Assembly: GCA_902788705.1 (NCBI GenBank)
Contig: CADALE010000005.1
Location: forward strand, 65,846 to 129,845
Direction of reading: 5' to 3'
Origin: an uncultured Coriobacteriaceae bacterium
GTDB lineage: Bacteria; Actinomycetota; Coriobacteriia; Coriobacteriales; Atopobiaceae
DNA length: 64,000 nucleotides
Shown here in pieces: positions 26,735 to 35,640 of the stretch (position 1 is its first letter; every line of letters starts with the position of its first letter). The translations under genes and the position numbers were made by a program. The notes beneath the pieces were generated by a model. The model was not told the origin of the DNA. It saw only the letters and a program-made list of their open reading frames with translations, and did no database searches.

Positions 26735-27775
26735 TCAGTAGCGGTTATGCACCCGCTCGGCAAAGCCGTCCAGCGCGTCGATGGCCAGCAGCGTGCCGTC
26801 GTCCAGCACCACCGTGCCGCTAAAGGTGCCAAACACCTGGTGCTGGTCGCTCATCACGAGGTGCGCGACGTCGATGAGGTCGTTGCGGTCGACCAGCGGC
26901 GTGAAGGTAAGATCCACGCGTCCCTCGTCGTCGGTGAAGTGCCACGGCTCGAGGTAGCGGTAGGTGCCGTCTGCGTCCTGCGGAATGCCAAAGTCAAGGC
27001 GGCCCAGCTTGTGCGCCACGCCGTCCACGAACAGCATGTTCTCGCTGGCCGCCGAGGTGTCGCCAAACCCGTAGCCTAGGTTGAAACCCAGCACCTTGCC
27101 GGCCTGATGGCCCATCGCGGCGCTCCAGAACCAGGTGTTGTCGTAGGTCCACACGCCACGGCCCCAGTCAAGCAGGCCAAGCGCCTCGCTGCCGTCAAAC
27201 TCGTGCACCAGCTCGCCGCGCCGAAAGCCGCCACGCGCCCGCATGCCCACAATCTTGCGGTTGTAGTAAAAGGCCGTCGGGTCCTCGGCCCAGGGCGTCA
27301 CGATCACCATCGAGTCCTGGGGCTCCTTGTCTAGCAGCAGCTCGGCCTCGAAGCCGTCGTGCCCGCCAAAGTGGTCCATCCAAAACGACAGCCTGCGCCC
27401 GCCCGCAACGTGGGCAAACGACACGCGGCAATGCCGGTTGTGCCAGCTTATGTCGCCCTCCTCCGAGCTTGCGGGCACCCCCATGCGCCCCGCGGGAGCC
27501 AGCACCAGCTCGCTCTCGGTGATGGATGAGCGGTTGGCAAGGTCGATGACCGCAGCCGACACCAGCCCGATGTAGCCCAGGTCGGAGAAGGTGAGCGCCA
27601 CGGCGTAGGTGCCATCCGACACCAGGTAGTAATCCCAGTCCTTGATGCGCCACCACGGGGCCGTGATGCGGTCGTGCGAGTAGTCAAACGGCGGGCGCAG
27701 GGCATAGCCGGGCTCTCGAAGCTCCCCCTCGGCATTGAGCAGCGCACCTGAGCCAGTGATGAGATGGTTTGACAT
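26735..27775 (-). CDS. DUF2804 domain-containing protein
   Basis: 346 residues spanning the whole DUF2804 family: GYALRPPFDYSHDRI, PWWRIKDWDYYLV, FFWMDHF-like beta strands (RRLSFWMDHFGG), GEALGLLDWGRGVWTYDNTWFWSAA and GFNLGYGFGDTSAASEN. The family has a lipocalin-like beta-barrel character and is distantly like hydroxyneurosporene synthase-type proteins; the reaction is unknown. No signal peptide. AGAGGGGACTGCC fixes the start at 27775. GGGCGGG/CCCGCCC arms at about 26659-26695 form a possible terminator hairpin after the stop. Confidence 0.88.
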   Translation of the reverse strand: MSNHLITGSGALLNAEGELREPGYALRPPFDYSHDRITAPWWRIKDWDYYLVSDGTYAVALTFSDLGYIGLVSAAVIDLANRSSITESELVLAPAGRMGVPASSEEGDISWHNRHCRVSFAHVAGGRRLSFWMDHFGGHDGFEAELLLDKEPQDSMVIVTPWAEDPTAFYYNRKIVGMRARGGFRRGELVHEFDGSEALGLLDWGRGVWTYDNTWFWSAAMGHQAGKVLGFNLGYGFGDTSAASENMLFVDGVAHKLGRLDFGIPQDADGTYRYLEPWHFTDDEGRVDLTFTPLVDRNDLIDVAHLVMSDQHQVFGTFSGTVVLDDGTLLAIDALDGFAERVHNRY

Positions 27776-27961
27776 GGCAGTCCCCTCTCGCGCGTGGGCC
27801 GGGATGTACGACATGCTGCCATCGTACGCCTGACCAGCGGGTTTGCCCATTGGCGGCCCGCGTCACTCGGCAGGCGGGCGAAGGGGCACAGCCTGCGTCG
27901 GGCTAACCGCGGTACGGGGACAGGGCAGGTGAGATCGGTCGTGCGGCAGGCCTTGCGGGCC

Positions 27962-29371
27962 TCAGTCCACGCGGTCAAGCCACCTGTCGCGCAGCAGGCG
28001 CACCAAAAAGAGCGCGCCGCGCACGCACAGCTCGAACGCCATGGCTGCCCACACGCCCGGCAGGCCCCAGACCGGTGCCAGCACCGCCATCAGCGTGATG
28101 CGCACGCCCCACATCGAGGCCAGCGAGATGATGCTGGGAACCAGCGTGTCGCCCGCTCCGCGCAGGGCCCCGGCCACCACCATCGAGGCCGCAAAGAGGG
28201 GTTCGGCGAAGGCCTCGATGCGCAGCACCTGGGCGCCAAGGGCGCGCACCGCGACATCGGGGGTGAGCATGGCCATGATCTGCGGGGCCAGCACGAACAT
28301 GACCACGCCGGAGGCTGTCATCACCAGCATGCCCAGCACCGTGGCCAGGCGTGCGAACGACCGCGCAAGGTCGCGACGGCGGGCGCCCACTACCTGCCCC
28401 ACGATGGTGGTGGCAGCCGTCTCGATGCCGTAGCCGGGCATGTAGCACACGGCCTCGGCCGTGATGGCCAGCGAGTTGGCGGCCACGGCCACCACGCCCA
28501 AGGGCGCCACGATGGCCGTGCAGGCAACGTAGGCCGAGCTGGTTACCACACGCTCCAACAGCATGGGCCAAGACACCGCCCACGCCGGCCGCATCGTCGA
28601 GGCCGCCGGCAGCCAGGTGCCGCGCTCCCGAAACGCCAGTCGCTCGGACCGCAGGCAGGCGCACCACAGCAGCAGCGCGGCCGTCACCGTCTGGGCGCAC
28701 AGCGTGCCCAGAGCCGCACCGACCACCCCAAGGTTCAGTCCCGGCACGGGCAACGTGACGGGGCCCAACCCAATGCCTTCGGGCCCGCTTAGGAACACCG
28801 CGTTGAAGCACACGTCCAGCACGCACGACAGCACGTTGAGCGCCGACGGGGTGCGCATGTCGCCGCTGCACTGCAGCATACCCGTGCCCAGGCGCGCCAA
28901 CGCGAGCGGTACGATGGCGCACGAGCACACCAGGAAGTAGCGCGAGGCGTCGGCATGCAGCTGGGTGTCGGCGCCAAGCCAAGCGGGCACGCGGCTCGAC
29001 ACAGCCACTCCGCCCACGGCAAGCGCGATGCCTATGCCCAGCATCACCACGATGGCCTGCCTAAACACGTTGCGCGCGTCCTCGTCGCGCCCTGCGCCAA
29101 CCAGCTGGGCAACCTGCACCGTAAAGCCGGCAGCCATGCAGCCGGCAAGGCCGTCCAGCAGCCAGATGGTCGACTCCACGATGCCGATGGACGCGGTGGC
29201 GTGGGCGCCTAGGCTTCCCACCATGGCAGCGTCGATGTACTGCATGAGCGTGGTGGAGAGCTCGGCCAGGATGGCTGGCGCGCTCATCGCGAGCACCATC
29301 CAGGCCATCTCGCCGCGCGTGGGCGTATGGCCCGCGCGCAACGAGTCTATGTCAAGTGCCGAAGCCGCCAC
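27962..29371 (-). CDS. MATE family efflux transporter (second copy)
   Basis: 469 residues and ~12 membrane segments. Opens with MAWMVLAMSAPAILAELSTT then MQYIDAAMVGSLGAHA, a MATE pattern, and continues with a second homologous half. It is only distantly related to the pump at 17381. The GTG at 29371 behind GGGAGGAAC is preferred; the frame continues upstream into repeat DNA but those codons look non-coding. Substrate unknown. The promoter must lie in or near the repeat zone at 29372-29640. Confidence 0.88.
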   Translation of the reverse strand: MAASALDIDSLRAGHTPTRGEMAWMVLAMSAPAILAELSTTLMQYIDAAMVGSLGAHATASIGIVESTIWLLDGLAGCMAAGFTVQVAQLVGAGRDEDARNVFRQAIVVMLGIGIALAVGGVAVSSRVPAWLGADTQLHADASRYFLVCSCAIVPLALARLGTGMLQCSGDMRTPSALNVLSCVLDVCFNAVFLSGPEGIGLGPVTLPVPGLNLGVVGAALGTLCAQTVTAALLLWCACLRSERLAFRERGTWLPAASTMRPAWAVSWPMLLERVVTSSAYVACTAIVAPLGVVAVAANSLAITAEAVCYMPGYGIETAATTIVGQVVGARRRDLARSFARLATVLGMLVMTASGVVMFVLAPQIMAMLTPDVAVRALGAQVLRIEAFAEPLFAASMVVAGALRGAGDTLVPSIISLASMWGVRITLMAVLAPVWGLPGVWAAMAFELCVRGALFLVRLLRDRWLDRVD

Positions 29372-29469
29372 GTTCCTCCCACCAGTTGACAAGGGCACAG
29401 TATAGCCCAGGACCGGCGGAATGGACCATGTTCGGCTTGGGACCACACAGCTTGGGACGACCTGGCGAG

Positions 29470-29545
29470 ACTCCCCCGCAATTTGCAACAACCAGCGCGA
29501 CATTTGGCCCCGTGGATGTTGGAAAACGCGTAGGGGACCGTGCTG
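29470..29545. repeat. Single unit of the dispersed GGATGTTG palindromic repeat
   Basis: CTCCCCCGCAATTTGCAACA, then CCAGCG and GTGGATGTTGGAAAACGCG, closely match the 72-bp tandem units at 62290-62510. CAACAACCA and TGGATGTTG form an imperfect inverted repeat about 17 bases apart. Confidence 0.8.
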
Positions 29546-29555
29546 CGCCAAGCGC

Positions 29556-29628
29556 GAGTGTACATTTAATTTGAGTTATTCGGGCTCTCGAAAACGGAGT
29601 CCAAATAAATGAAATTAAATGTACACTC
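29556..29628. repeat. AT-rich perfect 17-bp inverted repeat
   Basis: GAGTGTACATTTAATTT at 29556-29572 is repeated in perfect inverse at 29612-29628, with a 39-base spacer. The arms are AT rich in an otherwise GC-rich setting. It could be a miniature mobile-element relic, a paired binding site or a very stable hairpin. Confidence 0.85.
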
Positions 29629-29649
29629 CGGATTGGGCGCCGAGGCGGA

Positions 29650-30140
29650 TTCGGGCAGGTTTGCGGGACAACGCACCCGCACGGGGTGAGCTGTTGCACG
29701 TATGGGCAGGTTTGCGGGACAACGCACCCGCTTGGGGTGAGCTGTCGCACGTTTGGGCGCCCCAGCGTGACAACGCACCCGCGTGGGGTGAGCTGTCGCA
29801 CGTTCGGGCGGGTTTGCGGGACAACGCACCCGCGTGGGGTGAGCTGTCGCACGTATGGGCAGGTTTGCGGGACAACGCACCCGCATGGGGTGAGCTGTCG
29901 CGCGTTTGGGCAGGTTTGCGAGACAACGCACCCGCTTGGGGTGAGTTGTTGCACGCCGGGGCAGGTTTGCGGGACAACGCACCCGTACGGGGTGATTTGT
30001 CGCACGCCGGGGCCCCTTTGCGGGACAACACACCCGCACGGGGTGTGTTGCTGCACGTCTGGGCGCCCCAGCGGGACAACGCACCCGCTTGGAGTGAGTT
30101 GTTGCACGCCGGGGCGCCCCGGCGGGACAACGCACCTCGC
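29650..30140. repeat. 51-bp tandem palindromic repeat, nine full copies plus a partial
   Basis: The unit core GACAACGCACCCGC is followed by GGGGTGAGCTGTCGCACG and a variable TTTGGGCAGGTTTGCG-like joint. Copies recur every 51 bases. Each unit can fold (ACAACGCACCC against GGGTGAGCTGT). In the copy near 30030 both arms change together, giving CAACACACCC opposite GGGTGTGTTG, a fully paired stem. There are no unique spacers, so this is not CRISPR. Confidence 0.92.
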
Positions 30141-30162
30141 GCGCTACGCGCCGTGCACCTTC

Positions 30163-30999
30163 TTACGACTTGCGACGCTCGGACGGGCTGACCCACGCCA
30201 ACGGGTAGATGGCCCCGGCGGGGCATACGCCCATGCACACCTTGCAGCCCACGCACTTGGACACGTCGATATGCGCCACGTTGTCCACCACCTCAATGCA
30301 GTGCTGCGGGCACACCTTCACGCAGCGCTTGCATCCCAGGCAGGTGTTGGCGCAGGCATCCTTGGCCCGCTTGCCCGTCAGCGTGTTGTGGCACAGCACG
30401 AAAGACACCTCGGCCACGTCGCTCTTCTCCACCAGGCTGATCAGGTGCCTCGGGCAAATGGTGGTGCACAGCCCGCACCCGATGCACACGGCGGGGTCCA
30501 CCACGGCCACGTCGTTCTTGTTGAGCGTGATGGCTCCATATGGGCAGGTGGCCATGCAGTCGCCGTAGCCGATGCACCCATCGGTGCACCCGTCGGATAG
30601 GTGCCCCATCGTGGCATAGGTGCGGCAGCTGTGGGCTCCGTGGTACACGGCCCGCTCCTGCAGCACCACGCGGTCGGCCGTGCCACGGCAGGCCACGATG
30701 GCCCGCTTCACCACCACGTCGCCGGCATCCACGCCCAGGTAGGCGGCAAGACGCTTGGCTGCGTCGGGGCCGCCCGGGCCGCACGAGTTTACCGGCGCCC
30801 CGTCAAGCATCGCCCTTGCGTAGCCCTCGCAGCCTGGGTACCCGCACGAGCCGCAGTTTGCGCCGGGCAGCATGGCCACCACCTCGCCCAGACGCTCGTC
30901 CTCCTGCACGGCCAGGGCCTTCGAGGCGCTCACCAGCACCACCGAGCCCACCAACCCGATGGCCGAAAGCAGCAGCACGGAAAGTACGACCGAGTTCAT
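30163..30999 (-). CDS. rnfB: Rnf complex subunit B (multi-cluster ferredoxin)
   Basis: 278 residues. An N-terminal membrane anchor (VVLSVLLLSAIGLVGSVVLV) is followed by the CNCGxCGYPGC-type [4Fe-4S] domain (ANCGSCGYPGCEGY), then several CxxCxxCxxxC clusters (CIGCGLCTTICP, CLGCKRCVKVCP, CVGCKVCMGVCP). It receives electrons from reduced ferredoxin and passes them into the Rnf chain. Last gene of the operon, 12 bases after rnfA. The tandem 51-bp repeats begin just past its stop. Confidence 0.95.
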   Translation of the reverse strand: MNSVVLSVLLLSAIGLVGSVVLVSASKALAVQEDERLGEVVAMLPGANCGSCGYPGCEGYARAMLDGAPVNSCGPGGPDAAKRLAAYLGVDAGDVVVKRAIVACRGTADRVVLQERAVYHGAHSCRTYATMGHLSDGCTDGCIGYGDCMATCPYGAITLNKNDVAVVDPAVCIGCGLCTTICPRHLISLVEKSDVAEVSFVLCHNTLTGKRAKDACANTCLGCKRCVKVCPQHCIEVVDNVAHIDVSKCVGCKVCMGVCPAGAIYPLAWVSPSERRKS

Positions 31000-31011
31000 G
31001 CCGCCTCCCTC

Positions 31012-31602
31012 CTACGCGCCAAACAGGTGGTCGATGACGCCCGAGAACCCCATGAAGCTCATGGCCGTGATGGCGGCCGAGATGAGGGTGATGGGCATGC
31101 CGCGAAACGCCTCGGGGGGCTCGGCTTCCTCCACACGTCGCCGCACGCCGCAAAACAGGACCATGGCCAGCAGGAACCCCAGGCCGGCGCCAAGGCCCGC
31201 CACGAGCGCCTCGGGATAGGTGTAGCCCTCGTCCACGGTGAGGATGGCCACGCCCAGCACCGCGCAGTTTGTGGTGATGAGCGGCAGGAACACGCCCAGC
31301 GCCGCATGCAGCGAGGGCAGGTAGCGGCGCATGGCCATCTCCAGCAGCTGCACCAGCGTGGCGATGACCAGGATGAAGGCGATAGTCTGCAGGTAGTCAA
31401 GGCCCCAGGCAACAAGCAGCTGCTGGATGGGCCAGGTGACGGCGATGGCCAGCACCATCACCAGCGTGACGGCCGCCCCCATGCCCACGGCTGAGTCAAG
31501 CTTGCGCGACACGCCCAGGAAGGGGCAAATGCCCAGGAACTTTACCAGCACGAAGTTGTTCACCAAGATCATGCTGAAGAGTATCGATGCGTATTGCGCC
31601 AT
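31012..31602 (-). CDS. rnfA: Rnf complex subunit A (integral membrane)
   Basis: 196 residues and six membrane helices. ILVNNFVLVKFLGICPFLGVS and LPLITTNCAVLGVAI are the two conserved half-repeats, each with the Cys that holds the membrane iron-sulfur cluster shared with RnfE. The ATG at 31602 overlaps the rnfE stop (TGATG), indicating coupled translation; a GTG one codon earlier is less likely. Confidence 0.95.
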   Translation of the reverse strand: MAQYASILFSMILVNNFVLVKFLGICPFLGVSRKLDSAVGMGAAVTLVMVLAIAVTWPIQQLLVAWGLDYLQTIAFILVIATLVQLLEMAMRRYLPSLHAALGVFLPLITTNCAVLGVAILTVDEGYTYPEALVAGLGAGLGFLLAMVLFCGVRRRVEEAEPPEAFRGMPITLISAAITAMSFMGFSGVIDHLFGA

Positions 31603-32402
31603 CACTCGTCACGCTCCTCGCGCTCGCGCCTGGCCGCCTCGACCGCGGCCTCGAGCATCTCCACGAACTCGTCCTTGGCGCACGCCTCATTGGTTGGGTC
31701 GCCGATGCCGCAGTTGATGGGGCACGCGGCGCACAGGCTGGCCGACGGGCCGGCAGCTCGGCGCACCACCTTGTGCCGATGGCGCGGGTGCTGCTCCAGC
31801 CACACCGACGCCGCAATCAGCACGCCCAGGACGGCGAAGCCGCCCGCAGGCATCACCATGATGATCATGGGCTCGACGAAGGGCGGCAGCACGCGCACGC
31901 CCAGGAAGGTGCCCGCGCCAAGCACCTCGCGGATGGCCGACATCAGCGTGAGCGTTGCCGTAAATCCCAGGCCCATGCCCGCGCCGTCGGCCGCCGCCAG
32001 CAGCGGCCCGTGCTTGGAGGCAAACATCTCGGCACGCCCCAGCACGATGCAGTTGACCACAATGAGGGGCAGGTAGATGCCCAGTGCCTCGTCAAGGGCA
32101 GGCAGGTAGGCCTTCACCAGCATCATGGTAAGCGTGACGAAGCTCGCGATGATGGTGATGAAGGCCGGGATGCGCACGGTCTTGGGTATGACCCGGCGCA
32201 GGCACGACACCACCACGCCCGAGCACACCAGCACGAAGGTGGTGGCCATGCCCATGCCAAGGCCGTTGGTGACGGCGGTGGTCACGGCGAGCGTCGGGCA
32301 CAGGCCCAGCATCTGCCGCAGGGCGGGGTTGTCCTCAAGCAGTCCCTTGGAGAAGGCCTGCGAGAGCGTGGGCTCGTCAGCCACGTTGGTTGCGACAGCC
32401 AT
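31602..32402 (-). CDS. rnfE: Rnf complex subunit E with Cys-containing C-terminal extension
   Basis: 266 residues. The membrane part (NPALRQMLGLCPTLAVTTAVTN ... IYLPLIVVNCIVLGRAE) is standard RnfE, pairing with RnfA. After about residue 205 there is an extension absent from typical ~200-residue RnfE: an Arg/His stretch, CAACPINCGIGDP, and a charged helix. The CxxCxxxC-like group could bind a metal or cluster. Start overlaps the rnfG stop (TGATG). Confidence 0.94.
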   Translation of the reverse strand: MAVATNVADEPTLSQAFSKGLLEDNPALRQMLGLCPTLAVTTAVTNGLGMGMATTFVLVCSGVVVSCLRRVIPKTVRIPAFITIIASFVTLTMMLVKAYLPALDEALGIYLPLIVVNCIVLGRAEMFASKHGPLLAAADGAGMGLGFTATLTLMSAIREVLGAGTFLGVRVLPPFVEPMIIMVMPAGGFAVLGVLIAASVWLEQHPRHRHKVVRRAAGPSASLCAACPINCGIGDPTNEACAKDEFVEMLEAAVEAARREREERDE

Positions 32403-32953
32403 CAGCGCACCTCCTCGTATGCCTCGACCGCGATGTTGAATGCCGCGAGCGCCGCCTTCGACGAGATGGTGGCGCCGCTGATGAGGTCGACGTCGCCCGC
32501 CTCCAGATGGGACGCCCCCAGCCCCACGTACTGCCCGATGTAGGACTCGTTGGCAATCTTGGTGCCCAGGCCCGGCGTCTCCTCGTTTGCCATCGTGGTA
32601 ATGGCGAGCACGGCACCGTCGGGGCCGAAGGCCACGGCAATGGGCACCTGGCCACCGTAGCCCTTGGACTGTGCCACGATGACGTGTGCCAGCGTTGCAC
32701 CCGTCTGGTCACGCGCCACAAGTGCCGCCGTACAGCCCGCCACGTCGCACTCCAGCGGCTCGAACGAGCTGGCCTCGGGCACGAGCGCGGCGTAGGTCTG
32801 CTGCGCCTTTGCCTCGGCATTGGCCAGGGCGACCGGCTCGGTAACCATGTGCACCACGCCGAGCAGCAGGCCCGACACCAAGCAGATGGTCACCAGCACC
32901 ACCGCAGGCCAAGCCGCGGAGAGCGTGGAGGCCACAGCCTTGTCGCTACTCAT
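32402..32953 (-). CDS. rnfG: Rnf complex subunit G (covalent FMN)
   Basis: 183 residues. One N-terminal membrane helix (about 15-36) and an extracytoplasmic FMN-binding domain. DVDLISGATISS contains the ApbE-type flavinylation motif with the FMN acceptor Thr162. The start overlaps the last 8 bases of rnfD. No flavin transferase (apbE) gene is present in the window. Confidence 0.94.
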   Translation of the reverse strand: MSSDKAVASTLSAAWPAVVLVTICLVSGLLLGVVHMVTEPVALANAEAKAQQTYAALVPEASSFEPLECDVAGCTAALVARDQTGATLAHVIVAQSKGYGGQVPIAVAFGPDGAVLAITTMANEETPGLGTKIANESYIGQYVGLGASHLEAGDVDLISGATISSKAALAAFNIAVEAYEEVR

Positions 32954-33983
32954 GGGCCTTCCCTCCCCTCATGCGGCGCCGCTCCGCCATGATCTCCTCG
33001 CCGCCCACGGGCACGTTGGGCGTGAGCTGGTCGATGTAGGGAACCAGCAGGTTCATGAACAGGATGGAGAAGGCCACGCCCTCGTTGAGGTTGCCGTAGA
33101 AGCGGATGAGGCACGTGATGATGCCGCAGCCCACGCCATAGACGAACTTGCCGCGCTTGGTGGCGGGGCAGGTGCTGTAGTCGGTGGCCATGTAGATGGC
33201 GCCCAGCATGAGGCCACCCGAGAAGAGCTGCGCAAGCACGTCGTGGCCGGTCAGCAGGCTAAGGATGGCAACGGTGCCCACATAGGCTGTGGGTATGTGC
33301 CACGTGATGACCGGGCGGTACAGCAGGAAGAACATGCCCAGGATGAGCGCGGCGGCGCTGGTCTCGCCCAACACGCCGGCATGCTGGCCCAAGAAGAGCT
33401 CCGCGAGGGTGGCGGGCGCCGCCGCAGGCGAAAGCGGCGTGGCGGAGCTCACGAGGTCGGGGGCAAGCCCAAGCGGAAGCACCTGGTTGGCCGGCACGAA
33501 CGTGGTCATGGCCACCGGGAACGCCACGGCCAGGAAGATGCGCCCCACGATGGCGGGGTTGGCGAAGTTCTTGCCAAGGCCGCCAAACAGCTCCTTGGTC
33601 ATGATGATGGCCACGAACGCGCCAATCACCACCATGTACAGCGGCAGCGTGGACGGCACGTTGAAGGCCAGAAGCAGCCCCGTGACCGCGGCGGAGAGGT
33701 CACCGATGGTGTTGGGCTGGTTGCGCCAGCGGCACCACAGGTACTCGAAGAGCACGCAGCTGCCCACCGAGGTGGCGATGACCAGCGCCGCACGCACGCC
33801 AAAGAACGCGACGGCCGCGATGGTTGCCGGGATGAGGGCCACCAGCACGTCGCGCATGATGATGTGGGTGGTCACGGCGCTGGAGATCTGCGGCGCAGGT
33901 CGTAGCACCAGCGGGTTCTTGACGGCGCCTTCCTGCGGGGTGGCGTCAGGCGCGGGGCGCGGGGTGGTCTGCTCGTCAGCCAT
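32946..33983 (-). CDS. rnfD: Rnf complex subunit D (membrane, covalent FMN)
   Basis: 345 residues. A polar N-terminus (to about 35) precedes the membrane core: IIMRDVLVALIPA, GDLSAAVTGLLLAF, GGLGKNFANPAIVGR. The flavinylation region reads DLVSSATPL, with Ser instead of the usual Gly in SGAT; Thr182 is the expected acceptor. Later helices (GGLMLGAIYMATDYSTCP) are normal. Together with RnfE/A it forms the ion path. Start is 1 base past the rnfC stop, with GGGGAGGCGATAGC overlapping the end of rnfC. Confidence 0.95.
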   Translation of the reverse strand: MADEQTTPRPAPDATPQEGAVKNPLVLRPAPQISSAVTTHIIMRDVLVALIPATIAAVAFFGVRAALVIATSVGSCVLFEYLWCRWRNQPNTIGDLSAAVTGLLLAFNVPSTLPLYMVVIGAFVAIIMTKELFGGLGKNFANPAIVGRIFLAVAFPVAMTTFVPANQVLPLGLAPDLVSSATPLSPAAAPATLAELFLGQHAGVLGETSAAALILGMFFLLYRPVITWHIPTAYVGTVAILSLLTGHDVLAQLFSGGLMLGAIYMATDYSTCPATKRGKFVYGVGCGIITCLIRFYGNLNEGVAFSILFMNLLVPYIDQLTPNVPVGGEEIMAERRRMRGGKAHE

Positions 33984-33984
33984 G

Positions 33985-35331
33985 CTATCGCCTCCCCTTC
34001 GCCTTGCGCTGCTCGGCGCGAAGCATGGCGCACGCGAGATGGGTAGACTGCACCAGCGGCTGCTTGGACGGGCACACGTACGAGCAGGTCCCGCACTCAA
34101 CGCAGAGGTCGGCCATCAGGCGGTCGAGGGCGGCCACGTCGCGGGCCACGTAGGCCTTGTGTATGTCGATGGGCGACAGGCGGATGGGACAGTGGTCGAT
34201 GCACCGGCTGCACTTGATGCAGGCTGTCTGCCGCGGCACCACCGGGCCGTTCACGCCAAAGGCAAGCAGGCCGCAGTTCTGGCGCACGATGGGCACGTCC
34301 AGCTCCACCTGCGTGGTGCCCATCATGGGCCCGCCTATGATGACCTTGCGCGGGCCGGGTGCACAGCCGCAGTATTCCAGGATCTCGGAGATGGGGGTGC
34401 CCACCAGCACCTCGAGGTTCTGCGGGCGCGCGATAGCGTCGCCCATCACGGTAAGGCGCCGCTTGGTAAGCGGCATGCCCGTGCGCAGGAAGCGCCCGAT
34501 CTCGGACATCGTGGTCACGTTGAACAGCAGCGCGCCCACGTCGGTGAGGTGGCCGCCACGCGGCACCGAGCGCCCCGTCACGTTGCGCAGGATGACGCGG
34601 CTGGCGCCCTGCGGATAGCGCGCGGGAAGCACGAACACGTCGATGCGAGGGTCGTCCGCCGACAGCTCGCGCAGCAGTTCGATGGCTTTGGGCTTGTTGT
34701 CCTCGATGCAGATGAGCGAGCGGGGTATCCCGGACAGGTCCAGGCAGGTCTTGATGCCCTCCAGGATGGTGTCGGGGTGCTCGATCATCTCGCGGTAGTC
34801 GGTGGAGAGATAGGGCTCGCACTCGGCGGCGTTAACCAGCCATGTGTCGATGGTGCTGAGGTCGGCGTCCATCTTGAGCCAGGCGGGAAACCCTGCGCCG
34901 CCAAGGCCCACGATGCCGCTGCGCTTCACGGCCTGCACCAAGCTGGCGTAGTCGCTTATCTCGGGCTTTACCACCGACTCGTGTACCGTCTGCTCGCCGT
35001 CTGGCTCGATGACCAGCGCCTCGTCCGACCTGCCGTCGGAGTAGTGGATCTGCCGGATGTCCCGCACGGTACCCGACACCGGCGAGAAGATGTCACAGGT
35101 CATGCGCGCATCGGAGTGGCCCACCAGCTGGCCCACCTCCACATGCGTCCTGCGCTTTACCTGCGGAACGCATGGTGCCCCCACGTGCTGCTGCATGGGC
35201 AGCACGATCTGCTTGGGCAGGGGCATCACGGTTGTAGGCATCTCGGCCGTCAGTTTGTTGTGCGGTATGTAGATGCCCCGCAGCTCAACGGGGCGTTTGC
35301 CAGCACGAACGCCTCCCCCAAAGCGTTTCAT
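33985..35331 (-). CDS. rnfC: Rnf complex subunit C (NADH/FMN and Fe-S)
   Basis: 448 residues, first gene of rnfCDGEAB. The N-terminus GGGVRAGKRPVELRGIYIPH is typical RnfC, GIVGLGGAGFPAWLK is the nucleotide/FMN loop, and two [4Fe-4S] motifs close the protein (CIKCSRCIDHCP and CVECGTCSYVCP). It exchanges electrons with NAD+/NADH. The ATG at 35331 has GGGAGGGAC. The operon couples ferredoxin oxidation and NAD+ reduction to Na+ or H+ export. Confidence 0.95.
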   Translation of the reverse strand: MKRFGGGVRAGKRPVELRGIYIPHNKLTAEMPTTVMPLPKQIVLPMQQHVGAPCVPQVKRRTHVEVGQLVGHSDARMTCDIFSPVSGTVRDIRQIHYSDGRSDEALVIEPDGEQTVHESVVKPEISDYASLVQAVKRSGIVGLGGAGFPAWLKMDADLSTIDTWLVNAAECEPYLSTDYREMIEHPDTILEGIKTCLDLSGIPRSLICIEDNKPKAIELLRELSADDPRIDVFVLPARYPQGASRVILRNVTGRSVPRGGHLTDVGALLFNVTTMSEIGRFLRTGMPLTKRRLTVMGDAIARPQNLEVLVGTPISEILEYCGCAPGPRKVIIGGPMMGTTQVELDVPIVRQNCGLLAFGVNGPVVPRQTACIKCSRCIDHCPIRLSPIDIHKAYVARDVAALDRLMADLCVECGTCSYVCPSKQPLVQSTHLACAMLRAEQRKAKGRR

Positions 35332-35525
35332 GTCCCTCCCAGTGAAGACCTGTTTCCCCTTGCGGGGAGCTTGCCGAACATCATCCATCTTACCTACTTG
35401 GAGGGAGCTTGCCAGCCAGCCTTAGGGCAAGCGGCTGCCACGGTTGCCGCAATGGGACGTCGCAGGACGACGGGACCTGGCAACGTGCCAAGGGTGGTCG
35501 GCGGTCGCGGATGGGTTCTCCCGGG

Positions 35526-35613
35526 GTTTGACTGTACATATCCAGTCAAACAGGGTGACGTCGGTCGTCCCAACCGGGTTCCCTCGGGTTTGACTGTATA
35601 TATCCAGTCAAAC
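35526..35613. repeat. Two GTTTGACTG/CAGTCAAAC palindromes
   Basis: Nearly identical 26-bp palindromes at 35526-35551 (spacer TACATATC) and 35588-35613 (spacer TATATATC), 62 bases apart. A third with the same outer bases is embedded in the ROK terminator at 35641-35684. A related TTTGACT/AGTC element is at about 13319-13342. Confidence 0.88.
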
Positions 35614-35640
35614 CGGACAACAAGGGACCCAGACGACAAA

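Larger units (their letters stand above)
29372..30162. other. Gene-free repeat zone between rnfB and the MATE gene
   Basis: 791 bases holding three distinct structures: one unit of the CAACAACC/GGATGTTG repeat (about 29470-29545), a 73-bp AT-rich inverted repeat (29556-29628), and nine and a half copies of a 51-bp repeat (29650-30140). All open frames here arise from repeat units and lack ribosome binding sites. Confidence 0.85.

Noticed and set aside
29650..30140. CRISPR array
   Set aside because: Units are tandem without unique spacers of constant length and there are no cas genes.
29639..30256. Long open frames on both strands over the 51-bp repeats (up to ~250 codons)
   Set aside because: The period is a multiple of three, so all frames stay open; no ribosome binding site, and the predicted proteins are only repeat translations.
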